Assembly (NCBI GenBank): GCA_903911135.1
Contig: CAIWCG010000124.1
Coordinates: forward strand, 1-33,679
From: an uncultured Bacteroidota bacterium
GTDB lineage: Bacteria; Bacteroidota; Bacteroidia; AKYH767-A; JABDAW01
Direction: 5' to 3'
DNA length: 33,679 nt
Each line of letters starts with the position of its first letter. Positions within the stretch are counted from its first letter, which is position 1. The translations under genes were made by a program, and so were the position numbers. Under the pieces are notes generated by a model, which was not told the origin of the DNA, searched no databases, and saw only the letters and a list, made by a program, of their open reading frames with translations. Shown here one piece after another: positions 1 to 9,042 of the stretch.

Positions 1-62
1 CCGACACCAAGCAGCGGGCTGCCGCTACTATCGGGGCTATGCTCTACGGCAGGTTGCTCGAA
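1..62 (+). repeat. Dispersed intergenic repeat R1, copy 1 (truncated by window start)
   Basis: aagcagcgggctgccgctactatcggggctatgc...ctacggcaggttgctcgaa is nearly identical to 12589-12652 and partly matches the reverse complement of 23939-23970. Confidence 0.85.
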
Positions 63-88
63 CCAACATTCATCAAGTAACCTGGCTG

Positions 89-115
89 CGGCGAAAAGGC
101 TTTGCCTTTTCGCCG
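89..115. repeat. Perfect 12-bp inverted repeat (CGGCGAAAAGGC-TTT-GCCTTTTCGCCG)
   Basis: Direct reading; 3-nt loop. Confidence 0.85.
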
Positions 116-140
116 AAGACTACCCGTTCCTCTCCCATTG

Positions 141-162
141 GTCTGGATTTGCATCCAGACCT
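141..162. repeat. Hairpin GGTCTGGAT-TTGC-ATCCAGACC
   Basis: Perfect 9-bp stem; near-identical palindrome recurs at 33641-33663. Confidence 0.8.
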
Positions 163-255
163 CAAAAATAGCCCCAATAAAACCAATTTCCTCAACAACT
201 AACCATAATACATTGATAATAAGCCAATTGCCACATAAAGCACCCAAAATAAATA

Positions 256-465
256 AGCCATTTATCATCTCGTAACGCCCATTTATCATCTTGTAACGAC
301 CATTTATGGTAAAGTAACACCCATTTTCCATCTTGTAACAACCATATACCATATCGTAAAGACAATTTACCATTTAGTAACGCCCCTATTCCATATCGTA
401 ACACCCATTTCCCATATAGTATCGCACATAATCCATTTTGAAACACCCATAATCCACCTTGTAAT
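256..465. repeat. Tandem array A: 10 x 21 bp, consensus about (g/a)cCCATTTaCCATcttGTAAC
   Basis: GTAAC anchors (some degenerate) end at 276, 297, 318, 339, 360, 381, 402, 423, 444, 465: exact 21-bp spacing. Confidence 0.95.
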
Positions 466-550
466 CCACTTTTCCTGATAAATCGAATGCAACAGAACCT
501 GCCATAGGCTTCAAAAAAGAATTATATCGGAAAGAAAGGGCATAAAAAAA

Positions 551-574
551 CGCCCCCTCTTTGCAGAGGGGGCG
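551..574 (-). terminator. Rho-independent terminator of the 602-4909 gene
   Basis: CGCCCCCTCT-TTGC-AGAGGGGGCG perfect 10-bp stem flanked by an A-run (U-run on minus strand). Confidence 0.85.
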
Positions 575-601
575 TTTTAAAGATTTACTCTTTACCGAGA
601 A

Positions 602-3600
602 TTACTGAACGATCAATTTTGATTGAACTTTCTGGTCTCCTTTGGTGAAGATGACGAAATAAACACCCTTTGCGATGGATGCAGTGTTGATTTCGACTTG
701 GTTGTCGCCCATTACAGAGGTACGAACTTCATTCATTATTGTTCTTCCAGTTACGTCAACCATAGACACGGTGTAGTTGGCTTCATCCAATGTGTTGAAG
801 GTAACCATTACGTGGTCTGTAGCTGGGTTTGGATAGATATTGAAAGAAGAGAATGAGTTTTCAACTTCGCTGCCTGCAATTCTGGCTGTAGTGCAGAATG
901 TCTGGATAGCAGTGAAAGCGGAAACGTTTGTACCTGTAGCATCGCAACGAGTTTGGATTTGATACTCGTAGCAAGTGTTATGCGTCAAGCCAGAGAAAGT
1001 GTAGTGAGAGTTTGGAGCGATAACGTAAGTAGTCCAAGGAAGAGTTCCTTGTTTACGGATCTGTACGTTATAACCGTTCACACAACCTGGTTGAACCCAC
1101 TGTGCATAAGCAGAGTTTGAAGTGATGTTGATGGTAGGGATGGTAGCAGGAGTTGGAGCGATGCAATCAGAACTTAATACTGTGCAAGCTACACCTGTAC
1201 AACCAGCAGTATTGGTAACGGTTACGCAATAGTTACCTGGATGGTTAGGAGTGATAACGATAGCTTGAGTAACTGCACCAGTGCTCCATAAGTAAGCAGC
1301 GTTTGAAGCAGCAGTAAGCGTTGCATTTCCAGTACCAGCGCAATAAGTCAAAAGACCTGTTGCAGTGATGTTTGAATTTGCAGCAACCAAGATGGAAGCA
1401 GAACGAGAAGCTGTTCCTGTGCAACCACATGCATTGGTAACCGTTACGGTATAGGCACCGGTAGTAGAAACTGTGTTGGCAGCAGTAGTGGCACCATTGC
1501 TCCATAAGTAAGAAACACCACCGGAAGCAGTCAATGTCAAGCTACCGCAACCGCTAGCAGGACCAGCGATGGAAGCAACAGCCTTAGGGCAGAAATTGCT
1601 TGCATTGAAGGTAGCATTACCGTTGCAACCGTTAGTGTTGGTTACTGAAACAGTATAAGAACCAGCTCCTGTGATCGTCAAGAATTGAGTAGTTTCGCCA
1701 GAAGCCCAATTATAAGAAGCATAACCTGCACCAGCATTCAATACCATGGAAGTAGCAGAACAAGAAGTTGGGATAGTTCCTGTGATATTTGGCGTGATGA
1801 AGTTGTTTACGGTGATTGTTCTGCAAGCAGAACCTGTGCAACCAAGAACGTTAGTTGCAGTTACGCAATAAGTTCCTCCAGTTGTGATAGGACCGCTGCT
1901 TTGGTTGGTAGAACCATTGCTCCAAACATAAGTGGCAGCACCACCGGCAAAACCGTCAAGAACTACAGAACCTCCTTGACAGAAAGTGGTAGGACCGTTA
2001 GCAGTGATAACAGGAATTGGAGAAATACCGATTGTTACTGATCTTGAAGCACTACCTACACAGTTACCTTGAGTAACAGTTACAGAATACATTCCTGAAG
2101 TAGAAACGTTGATAGCTTGGGTAGTTTCACCAGTGCTCCATAAGTAAGAAGCATAAGAACCAGTAGAGATAGTTACAAAACCACCAGCACAAGTGAAGGT
2201 AGTTCCTGTAATGGTTGGGTTATTGAAAGTAGTCACTGTTACTGTATGAGAAGCAACACAAGTACAACCAGAAGCATTAGAAACTGTACAATGGTATGTT
2301 CCACCAGCATTTACAGTTATTGATTGAGTTGTTGCACCATTGCTCCATGAGTATGAAGTGCCGCCATTTGCAGTTAAGGTCGCAGAAGCATTAACACCAG
2401 AACAAACACTGGTAGGACCAGTGATTGAACAAGTAGGAGCGGTATTCACAGAGATATTCTGACAAGCAACACCTGAACAACCATTTCCATCAGTAACAGT
2501 TACACAAGCAGTGGTGCTGGATGTAAATGTAGAAGAAGCACCGTTACCACCATTGCTCCAGTTATAAGAAGCAAAGTTACCAGTGCTTAAAGTAATGGAA
2601 CCATTACAAGCAGATACTGGACCAGAGATAGATGGAGTTGGATTAGTATTAACAGTGATGTTAGAAGTAGCATTTCCAGAACAACCATTTCCGTCAGTAT
2701 AAGAATAAGTATATGATGTTGATGGACCGCTATATGGATTAGCTTGATTCCAAGAACCACCTGCAGGAGAACCCATTAAAGTGATGTTTGAACCAGCACA
2801 ACCGCTAACGTCACCAGCAGTTACTGTTGGGTTTGCATTAACAGTAATATTTGAAGTAGCTTGTCCTGAACAGCCGTTGTTATCAGTATAAGAATATGTA
2901 TAAGATGTAGATGGACCGTTATAAGGATTAGCAACTGACCAAGAACCACCTGCAGGAGAACCCATCAAAGTGATATCACTACCAGCGCAACCACTAACAT
3001 CTCCAGCAGTTACTGTTGGATTGTCATAGATAGTTACATCTACACAAGCAGAACCAACACAACCATTTGCATCAGTAACGGTAACGCAGTTAGTTCCTGT
3101 AGCACATACAGTAGTTGTTTGACCGTTTGATGCATCTGACCAGCTATAAGAAGTCCAAGAACCTGCATCCAAAGTTACACATGATCCTGAGCAGGCAGTA
3201 GTAGCACCAACAATTGAAGCGGTTGGATTGCTGTTAACTATTACATCAACACATGTTGAACCAACGCAACCATTTGCATCAGTTACTGTTACACAATAGT
3301 TACCGGCAGTATAGGTAGTGATGGCATTAGTCATGTCATTAGTGCTCCAGCTATAAGCATCCCATGTACCTGCATCCAAAGTGGTAGAAGAACCATCGCA
3401 GATGGAAGTGGTTCCAGAGATAGAAGGAGTTGGATTTGCATTTACGGTAACATCCATACAGGCAGAACCTGTACATCCGTCAGGCAAAGAAACAGTTACG
3501 CAATAAGTTCCTGAAGTTGTTGCAGTAAATGATTGACCATTGCTGCCATCGCTCCAAGTATAAGAATCATAACCTGCACCAGCATCCAATATTACATTGC

Positions 3601-4909
3601 CACCATCGCAGAAGGTAGTAGCGCCACTGGCAGTTACAACTGGTGTTGGAACTGGATTAGCTACAACATCCAAGCAAGAACTTCCGATACAGCCACTAAC
3701 ACCGTCAGTAACCGTTACGCAGAACTGACCGCCACTATAAATCAAAATAGATTCGGTTGTTTCACCGCTATTCCAGCTATAAGTTGCCCATGCACCAGCA
3801 TCCAATACTACGTTTCCGCCATTACAGAATGTTGGAGGAGAACTTAAGGTGATGGCAGGATTTGGAGAAGTGTAAGAAGTTACATCTATACAAGCTACAC
3901 AAGAGCAGCCATTTGCATCAGTTACAGTGCAGCAATAAGTTCCGGTTGCAGTTGCAGTAAGAACTTGACCATTGCTACCATCACTCCAAGTATAAGAAGC
4001 AAAACCTGCTCCAGCGTCTAAATTAACTGATCCACCAGCACAGAAAGAAGTTGGGCCATCAGGAGTGATTGAACAACTGATATTGTTGCTGCCAGTTAAT
4101 GTTGTACAGGCAGTTGCAGAACAACCCAAGAATCCGTTTACACTTACACAATAAGTTCCAGCGGCAGTAACTGTAATGCTTTGAGTACTTTCACCTGTGC
4201 TCCAATGATAGTTTGTATTGTTGCTTGCAGTAAGAGTTGCAGAACCACTGTTGCAACCTATGCTGCCTGTGGTAGTAATCGACACTGATGGTCCTTGAAT
4301 AACAAATGCAAATCTATATCCCACACCAGTACATCCCCAAACGTTAGTAACTGTACAGGAGTATAAACCGGTAGTCATAGGATTGATAGTTTGGGTAGTG
4401 GCACCGGTATTCCAATGATAGGAAGAGTATCCTGTACCAGCGTTCAACGTCTGTTGTCCAGCACAAAGGCTGAAAGGACCAGAAAGACGAATACGTGGGA
4501 AAGGACGAGCGTGAACGGTAACATGGATGCAAGCGGTACCTGTACAGCCGTCTGCATCTGTTACGGTTACACAATAGTTTCCATTGAAATAAGCATTGAT
4601 CGACTGATTGTTCGATCCTGTGTTCCAATGGTAATGTGACCAGTTTCCTGCGTTCAAATTAACATGTTGCCCTGCGCAAAGGTTCGTAGAACCATTTGCA
4701 GTGATGACAATAGGTTGATTGATTGTGCAGGCAAAGGATGAAGCCATCGCTTCTCCGTTGTCAGAAGTGGAAACTACCGTAATTTCATCGGAGTTTCCTG
4801 TCGGAAGGGGTCCTTCAGTCCCATCCACAAAAGATTTTGCCGACAAAGCATTACCCAATAAGGCAAGCCCGAAGCAAAGGACAAGTGTTAGTAATTTTAA
4901 TTTGTTCAT
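602..4909 (-). CDS. Very large secreted repeat adhesin-like protein with T9SS type A C-terminal sorting domain
   Basis: N-terminal signal peptide (MNKLKLLTLVLCFGLALLGNALSA); many Cys-containing ~75-80 aa repeats (...TFCxGGxVxLDAG..SYxWSdGs..GTYCVTVTDanGC...); fibronectin III-like segment near the C-terminus; YPNPATDHVMVTF...KLIVQ ending. Confidence 0.9.
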   Translation of the reverse strand: MNKLKLLTLVLCFGLALLGNALSAKSFVDGTEGPLPTGNSDEITVVSTSDNGEAMASSFACTINQPIVITANGSTNLCAGQHVNLNAGNWSHYHWNTGSNNQSINAYFNGNYCVTVTDADGCTGTACIHVTVHARPFPRIRLSGPFSLCAGQQTLNAGTGYSSYHWNTGATTQTINPMTTGLYSCTVTNVWGCTGVGYRFAFVIQGPSVSITTTGSIGCNSGSATLTASNNTNYHWSTGESTQSITVTAAGTYCVSVNGFLGCSATACTTLTGSNNISCSITPDGPTSFCAGGSVNLDAGAGFASYTWSDGSNGQVLTATATGTYCCTVTDANGCSCVACIDVTSYTSPNPAITLSSPPTFCNGGNVVLDAGAWATYSWNSGETTESILIYSGGQFCVTVTDGVSGCIGSSCLDVVANPVPTPVVTASGATTFCDGGNVILDAGAGYDSYTWSDGSNGQSFTATTSGTYCVTVSLPDGCTGSACMDVTVNANPTPSISGTTSICDGSSTTLDAGTWDAYSWSTNDMTNAITTYTAGNYCVTVTDANGCVGSTCVDVIVNSNPTASIVGATTACSGSCVTLDAGSWTSYSWSDASNGQTTTVCATGTNCVTVTDANGCVGSACVDVTIYDNPTVTAGDVSGCAGSDITLMGSPAGGSWSVANPYNGPSTSYTYSYTDNNGCSGQATSNITVNANPTVTAGDVSGCAGSNITLMGSPAGGSWNQANPYSGPSTSYTYSYTDGNGCSGNATSNITVNTNPTPSISGPVSACNGSITLSTGNFASYNWSNGGNGASSTFTSSTTACVTVTDGNGCSGVACQNISVNTAPTCSITGPTSVCSGVNASATLTANGGTSYSWSNGATTQSITVNAGGTYHCTVSNASGCTCVASHTVTVTTFNNPTITGTTFTCAGGFVTISTGSYASYLWSTGETTQAINVSTSGMYSVTVTQGNCVGSASRSVTIGISPIPVITANGPTTFCQGGSVVLDGFAGGAATYVWSNGSTNQSSGPITTGGTYCVTATNVLGCTGSACRTITVNNFITPNITGTIPTSCSATSMVLNAGAGYASYNWASGETTQFLTITGAGSYTVSVTNTNGCNGNATFNASNFCPKAVASIAGPASGCGSLTLTASGGVSYLWSNGATTAANTVSTTGAYTVTVTNACGCTGTASRSASILVAANSNITATGLLTYCAGTGNATLTAASNAAYLWSTGAVTQAIVITPNHPGNYCVTVTNTAGCTGVACTVLSSDCIAPTPATIPTINITSNSAYAQWVQPGCVNGYNVQIRKQGTLPWTTYVIAPNSHYTFSGLTHNTCYEYQIQTRCDATGTNVSAFTAIQTFCTTARIAGSEVENSFSSFNIYPNPATDHVMVTFNTLDEANYTVSMVDVTGRTIMNEVRTSVMGDNQVEINTASIAKGVYFVIFTKGDQKVQSKLIVQ

Positions 4910-5305
4910 TTAACTATTTATTTAATTTGTGCTTACTCTATAAGGTTTTCAGCTTCCCCTTTTTTATGTGATTTACATGGTTTATCGGTTGGTTGGCTGC
5001 ATTTGCAACCGGCACTAATGAATACTGATGTTCAGGAAATGGTAAAAAAACAAAAATATCTTTCATTAACATTAACGTCGAGTTTAACGACATGAATATC
5101 TTATTTGAAACTATTCCAATACTTGAAAAATACATTAGTAAGTGAGTTGTGTTACGAGTTCGTTCTGAATTAAGGCTGCAAATAAAATAAATTTATTCAA
5201 TACTTCCAAATATTTCTGAAAAAATTACCAATCGTTAGAGAAAAGTTAATAAATGCTTAACCTAAGGGAAGCCAAAATAACCGATGAAGCGGATACTTAT
5301 TACTA

Positions 5306-6052
5306 TTACAGGTATTTATTCTGCAATCTATCGTAGGTGACGATCTTTTTCAGGTATTTTTCCCTTTGGCAATTCTTTAACGATTCAATATGCCGCAGGT
5401 GATGGCAATCGGTTCCGATGAAATCAACCAGATTTTGGTCAATCATCTTCATGGCAATCATCCTGGCGGCTGGCGAATAATAGCCAGTCAGCGAATTGGT
5501 GTTTATCTGGAGATAAACTCCCCTATCGTGAAGCTTTTTATACTCATCGAAGTCTTCATAGAAATAAGGATAGCGTTCCGGATGAGCCATAACGGCCTTT
5601 AATCCCAAAGACTGAATGGCGAATATGGCACCGTTGAGATTCTCGGGTTTATTTATGTAAGAGGTCTCGAACAAAAGATATTTGCCTCCGAAAGTAAGCA
5701 CATCAGGGCTCTTTATCTTGGCCATGAACTGCTCGTCGAGGTAATATTCTGCGGCAGCATTTATTTCCATGTCGAGGCCTTCGTTCTTTACTGCCTCTCG
5801 CACTTGCGCCAATCCCTCATTTATGTTTTGTGGGGTGTTTTTATAATAATCGCTCATGATGTGAGGTGTAGTGATGAGCTTACGGAAACCCATTCCATGC
5901 AATTCCTTGATGAGCTTGATGGAGTCTTCTATGGTTTGTGCGCCATCATCGATGCCAGGTATCAGATGCGAGTGCATATCCGTTATCACTTCAGAATAAT
6001 CTATCGACGTTTGCGGTTCTTTTTTGCCAAAAATGTTATTGAATAATCCCAT
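5306..6052 (-). CDS. CpsB/YwqE-type tyrosine-protein phosphatase (PHP family), capsule/exopolysaccharide-associated
   Basis: DMHSHLIPGIDDGAQTIEDS, TPHIM, AHPERY, IGTDCHH motifs. Confidence 0.85.
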   Translation of the reverse strand: MGLFNNIFGKKEPQTSIDYSEVITDMHSHLIPGIDDGAQTIEDSIKLIKELHGMGFRKLITTPHIMSDYYKNTPQNINEGLAQVREAVKNEGLDMEINAAAEYYLDEQFMAKIKSPDVLTFGGKYLLFETSYINKPENLNGAIFAIQSLGLKAVMAHPERYPYFYEDFDEYKKLHDRGVYLQINTNSLTGYYSPAARMIAMKMIDQNLVDFIGTDCHHLRHIESLKNCQREKYLKKIVTYDRLQNKYL

Positions 6053-6064
6053 CTTGTTAAGGTT

Positions 6065-7078
6065 TTATGATGATTGGTTGGTAAGCTGCATGTTCTTGAA
6101 CCATTCGAAAGTCAATTTAAGGCCTTCGTTCAATTTTATCTGCGGTGCGTAGCCAAGATAGGTCTTTGCCGCAGTAATGTCGGCCAATGAATCCCTTATG
6201 TCGCCTTGTCTTTCGTCTCTATATTCGGCATGGGCAGCACTTCCCGTTAAGTTTTTCAATTCATTAAAGATATCGTTGATGGAAGTGGTATCGCCTACCG
6301 CCACATTATAAATCTTTCCGATGGCATCAGGATGTTCGGCAAAAGCTGCCTTGATGTTTGCCTGAACGGCGTTCTCCACAAAGGTAAAATCCCGTGTTTG
6401 CGTGCCATCTCCGTTTATATAGGGTGATTTATTTTTCATCAAGGCCTCCATAAACAAAGGAATGACGGCTGCATAGGCTCCTTCGGGACTTTGATTGGGG
6501 CCGAAGACATTAAAATAGCGCAAGCCGATTATTTCCATGCCATAATTCATCGCAAAAACCTTGGCATACAGTTCGTTCGAATACTTGGAGACGGCATAAG
6601 GCGACAACTGATTGCCTATCTTTGATTCCACTTTTGGCATCGTCTTGTCGTCGCCATAAACAGAGGAAGAACTGGCAAAAACCACCCGCTTTACGTTGCT
6701 ATGTCTGGCTGCTTCGAGGATATTCAAGAATCCGGTGGCATTGGCTTCGTGAGTGGCAAGCGGATTCTTCAACGAACGCGGAACGGAACCCAAAGCGGCC
6801 TCATGAAAGACATAATCCATGCCTTCGCAAGCGCTCAAACAGGCAGCAAAATCGGTGATGGTATCCTTTATGAACTCAAAAGAGAGATTGTTTTTGAAAG
6901 GCATCAGATTCTTGTAATGACCGTTCGACAAATCATCCAACACACGAATCTTTCGAGCCTTGTATTTCAGCAGATATTCCACCAGATTGGAGCCAATAAA
7001 ACCTGCCCCACCTGTTATCAGGAAGGAATGGCGACTTAAATCGGTATTATGGAAAGGCGTTTCATACATCGTGGGCAA
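6065..7078 (-). CDS. NAD-dependent epimerase, WbpP/TviC-type UDP-N-acetylglucosamine 4-epimerase
   Basis: GGAGFIGSNLVEYLL, SSSSVYGD, SPYAVSKYSNELYAKVF, TRDFTFVEN motifs; SDR family. Confidence 0.8.
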   Translation of the reverse strand: MPTMYETPFHNTDLSRHSFLITGGAGFIGSNLVEYLLKYKARKIRVLDDLSNGHYKNLMPFKNNLSFEFIKDTITDFAACLSACEGMDYVFHEAALGSVPRSLKNPLATHEANATGFLNILEAARHSNVKRVVFASSSSVYGDDKTMPKVESKIGNQLSPYAVSKYSNELYAKVFAMNYGMEIIGLRYFNVFGPNQSPEGAYAAVIPLFMEALMKNKSPYINGDGTQTRDFTFVENAVQANIKAAFAEHPDAIGKIYNVAVGDTTSINDIFNELKNLTGSAAHAEYRDERQGDIRDSLADITAAKTYLGYAPQIKLNEGLKLTFEWFKNMQLTNQSS

Positions 7079-7207
7079 ATTTAGTAAATTTTAATCTTTT
7101 GAATTGACCGAACATTTCCACAATTTCTTTTCAAAACCTGACTTTTAAACCCCCGAAAAGGACCATTAAAGCCCCTTTTTAAGCTAAAACCTTCCCGAAG
7201 GTTCAGA

Positions 7208-7417
7208 AATATTTCTTTAGCCTTAATGAAATTTTCTTTAGGCTTATTGGAAAAATTCCTAACTTTATTGGAATAATTCCTAACCATAATGGAATATTTC
7301 TGAACCTTAATGGAATAATTATTAGGCTTAAAGAAATAATCCTTAAGGTTAAAGTGCAGCACTTTAACCTTAAAGAAATATTCCTTAACCTTAAAGAATA
7401 TTTTCCAGCATTAACGG
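7208..7417. repeat. Tandem array B: about 10 x 21 bp, consensus about GAATAATTCCTTAACCTTAATG
   Basis: GG/GA anchors at 7228, 7249, 7270, 7291, 7312, 7333, 7354, 7375, 7396 (21-bp steps), last step 20 bp. Confidence 0.92.
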
Positions 7418-7489
7418 AAATGGAGGGTGGATGACTTATCTTTTTTTGTCTGTATATATATAGGAGTGGGAATGCTTTTTTTGATGAGA

Positions 7490-7520
7490 CTTGGTTATTA
7501 TAAATAATTTTGTAGTTTTG
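7490..7520 (+). promoter_or_regulatory. Bacteroidota-type promoter (TTG ... TAgtTTTG)
   Basis: TTG at 7490-7492 and TAGTTTTG at 7513-7520, 20-bp spacer, 25 bp upstream of ATG 7546. Confidence 0.7.
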
Positions 7521-7545
7521 CCAGAATAAATTAAACAAAAATAAA

Positions 7546-8406
7546 ATGAAAAAACTAATTATTTATTTCATGGCACTCCTCCTAATGAGCGGTGGCGCTT
7601 ATGCCCAAATCACTCAAGTTAGTCAAAACGATAGTTTTAGAGTAGCTATTATTTATCCTTTTCAACATGCCGGAATCAAGCTTGTTTATCAAGATCTTGA
7701 TAGCGACCCCGTAAGAATTTACAACCTGAACAATACCCTTTATAAAACAATTACACCACCAATTATAGGTCACGTTTTTTATCTTAGTGAAGATTTATTT
7801 GATAACGATCCTACCACTTTAGAATATGCAATTGAAATTGTAGATAATAATAATATGCATTCAACAAGAATTTATCGCGAAAATGGTACCTTATTATTTT
7901 CGGGTGATACTTTAGTTTTTGATTATATTAATCATTATACTGTTTCTTATGGCACCAACATAAGTCCGATATTCAATACCGATAGTGGAACATTTATGAG
8001 TTTGAATAAATATACAACAGGTAATTGGTCTGTTTCACCTCCCTACCAAGTGCTTTATAAACTCCCAGGCACCTTGTTTTGTGCAGCTTGCGATGGCAGT
8101 AATTTCCCTGCAACTCATATTACAGGTATCCGTGATCCGGGTAATGGAAATAATATGGAGTTGAGAGCTTTCCCGAATCCATCGAACAATAAAACGAAAA
8201 TATATTACTCCCTGCCCGAAGGTGTTTTGGAAGGGGACTTGATTCTGTTCGACTTGCTAAGCCAGGAAAAGAAACGCATAAGGGTGAACAGATATAGCCC
8301 GTTCATTGAAGTCTCCACTTCCGACATTGCTGCGGGGAATTATTTTTATAGAATCGAAACATCTAAAGGCATTTCGCAAGGCAAGCAGCAAGTGGTGGTG
8401 CATTAG
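7546..8406 (+). CDS. Secreted protein with T9SS type A sorting domain
   Basis: Signal peptide MKKLIIYFMALLLMSGGAYA; C-terminal RAFPNPSNNKTKIYYSLPEG...GNYFYRIETSKG...QQVVVH. Confidence 0.85.
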   Translation: MKKLIIYFMALLLMSGGAYAQITQVSQNDSFRVAIIYPFQHAGIKLVYQDLDSDPVRIYNLNNTLYKTITPPIIGHVFYLSEDLFDNDPTTLEYAIEIVDNNNMHSTRIYRENGTLLFSGDTLVFDYINHYTVSYGTNISPIFNTDSGTFMSLNKYTTGNWSVSPPYQVLYKLPGTLFCAACDGSNFPATHITGIRDPGNGNNMELRAFPNPSNNKTKIYYSLPEGVLEGDLILFDLLSQEKKRIRVNRYSPFIEVSTSDIAAGNYFYRIETSKGISQGKQQVVVH

Positions 8407-8498
8407 TGCTAATTCCTGATTTCCTCCTCCTCTTATGATAGCGAGCCCTTTCTCGAGCTGCAATAGGAGGAACAGAATTAAAAATGTTATTGAAAGAA

Positions 8499-8522
8499 TT
8501 ATCTTTTATGATACATCTTTTC
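8499..8522. repeat. Direct repeat, copy of rfbB 3' end (distal)
   Basis: ttatcttttatgatacatcttttc, identical to 9043-9066. Confidence 0.9.
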
Positions 8523-8544
8523 AAAGATATCCATTCAAATTATG

Positions 8545-8829
8545 TTATTTGATATTCATCGAGGAGCGATAAACCCTAAGAACATGAATGGTATCCGTGT
8601 CGATTATCTTATAAAAGATTCTATAGTTTCCATGAACCAATTCCCTTATCGTTTCATCATTCGTTTCAGGAACCATCTTGCCGGTTTTTGGTAAATGCTC
8701 AAGAATATCCACATGAGAAATCAGCTTTAAAACAAGTCGGTTGGCGTAAAAAACAGAGTCGTAAGAAATGAATTTATGTATTTGCTTTAAGTCCTTTTTG
8801 GCAAGAGAAGTCCAGATTATTTCAACCAT
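8545..8829 (-). CDS. RelE/ParE-superfamily toxin
   Basis: 94 aa; MVEIIWTSLAKKDLKQIHKFIS...ELVHGNYRIFYKIIDTDTIHVLRVYRSS typical of ParE-like toxins. Confidence 0.85.
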   Translation of the reverse strand: MVEIIWTSLAKKDLKQIHKFISYDSVFYANRLVLKLISHVDILEHLPKTGKMVPETNDETIRELVHGNYRIFYKIIDTDTIHVLRVYRSSMNIK

Positions 8830-8996
8830 TTCTTCACTTCCTTTTTCAGGTCTTTATGAGAGGTAAGGTTCCCCTTTGCAGAATCCTTCAGGCCTTCATC
8901 AATCTTTTCAATCACTATTAATCTTTCTACCAATTCATCCAATGTAAACTCCTTTGGGAAGTCTTTTATCGCTAATGTTACCGCTTCTTTTGTCAT
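8817..8996 (-). CDS. Putative cognate antitoxin (59 aa), overlapping the toxin start by 13 nt
   Basis: Not in the supplied ORF track; translated by hand: MTKEAVTLAIKDFPKEFTLDELVERLIVIEKIDEGLKDSAKGNLTSHKDLKKEVKKWLK*. Confidence 0.75.
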   Translation of the reverse strand: MTKEAVTLAIKDFPKEFTLDELVERLIVIEKIDEGLKDSAKGNLTSHKDLKKEVKKWLK

Positions 8997-9042
8997 GTAA
9001 TTGATATTTGATTTAATGCAAAGTTAATAAAGAAAAGAATGT

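Noticed and set aside
44-446. ORFs 44..373 and 192..446 as genes
   Set aside because: They run through array A and the flanking hairpins; low-complexity translation in two frames.
1685-4913. Plus-strand ORFs opposite the 602-4909 adhesin
   Set aside because: Antisense to a strongly supported, repetitive CDS; low-complexity Ser/Thr/Ile-rich shadows.
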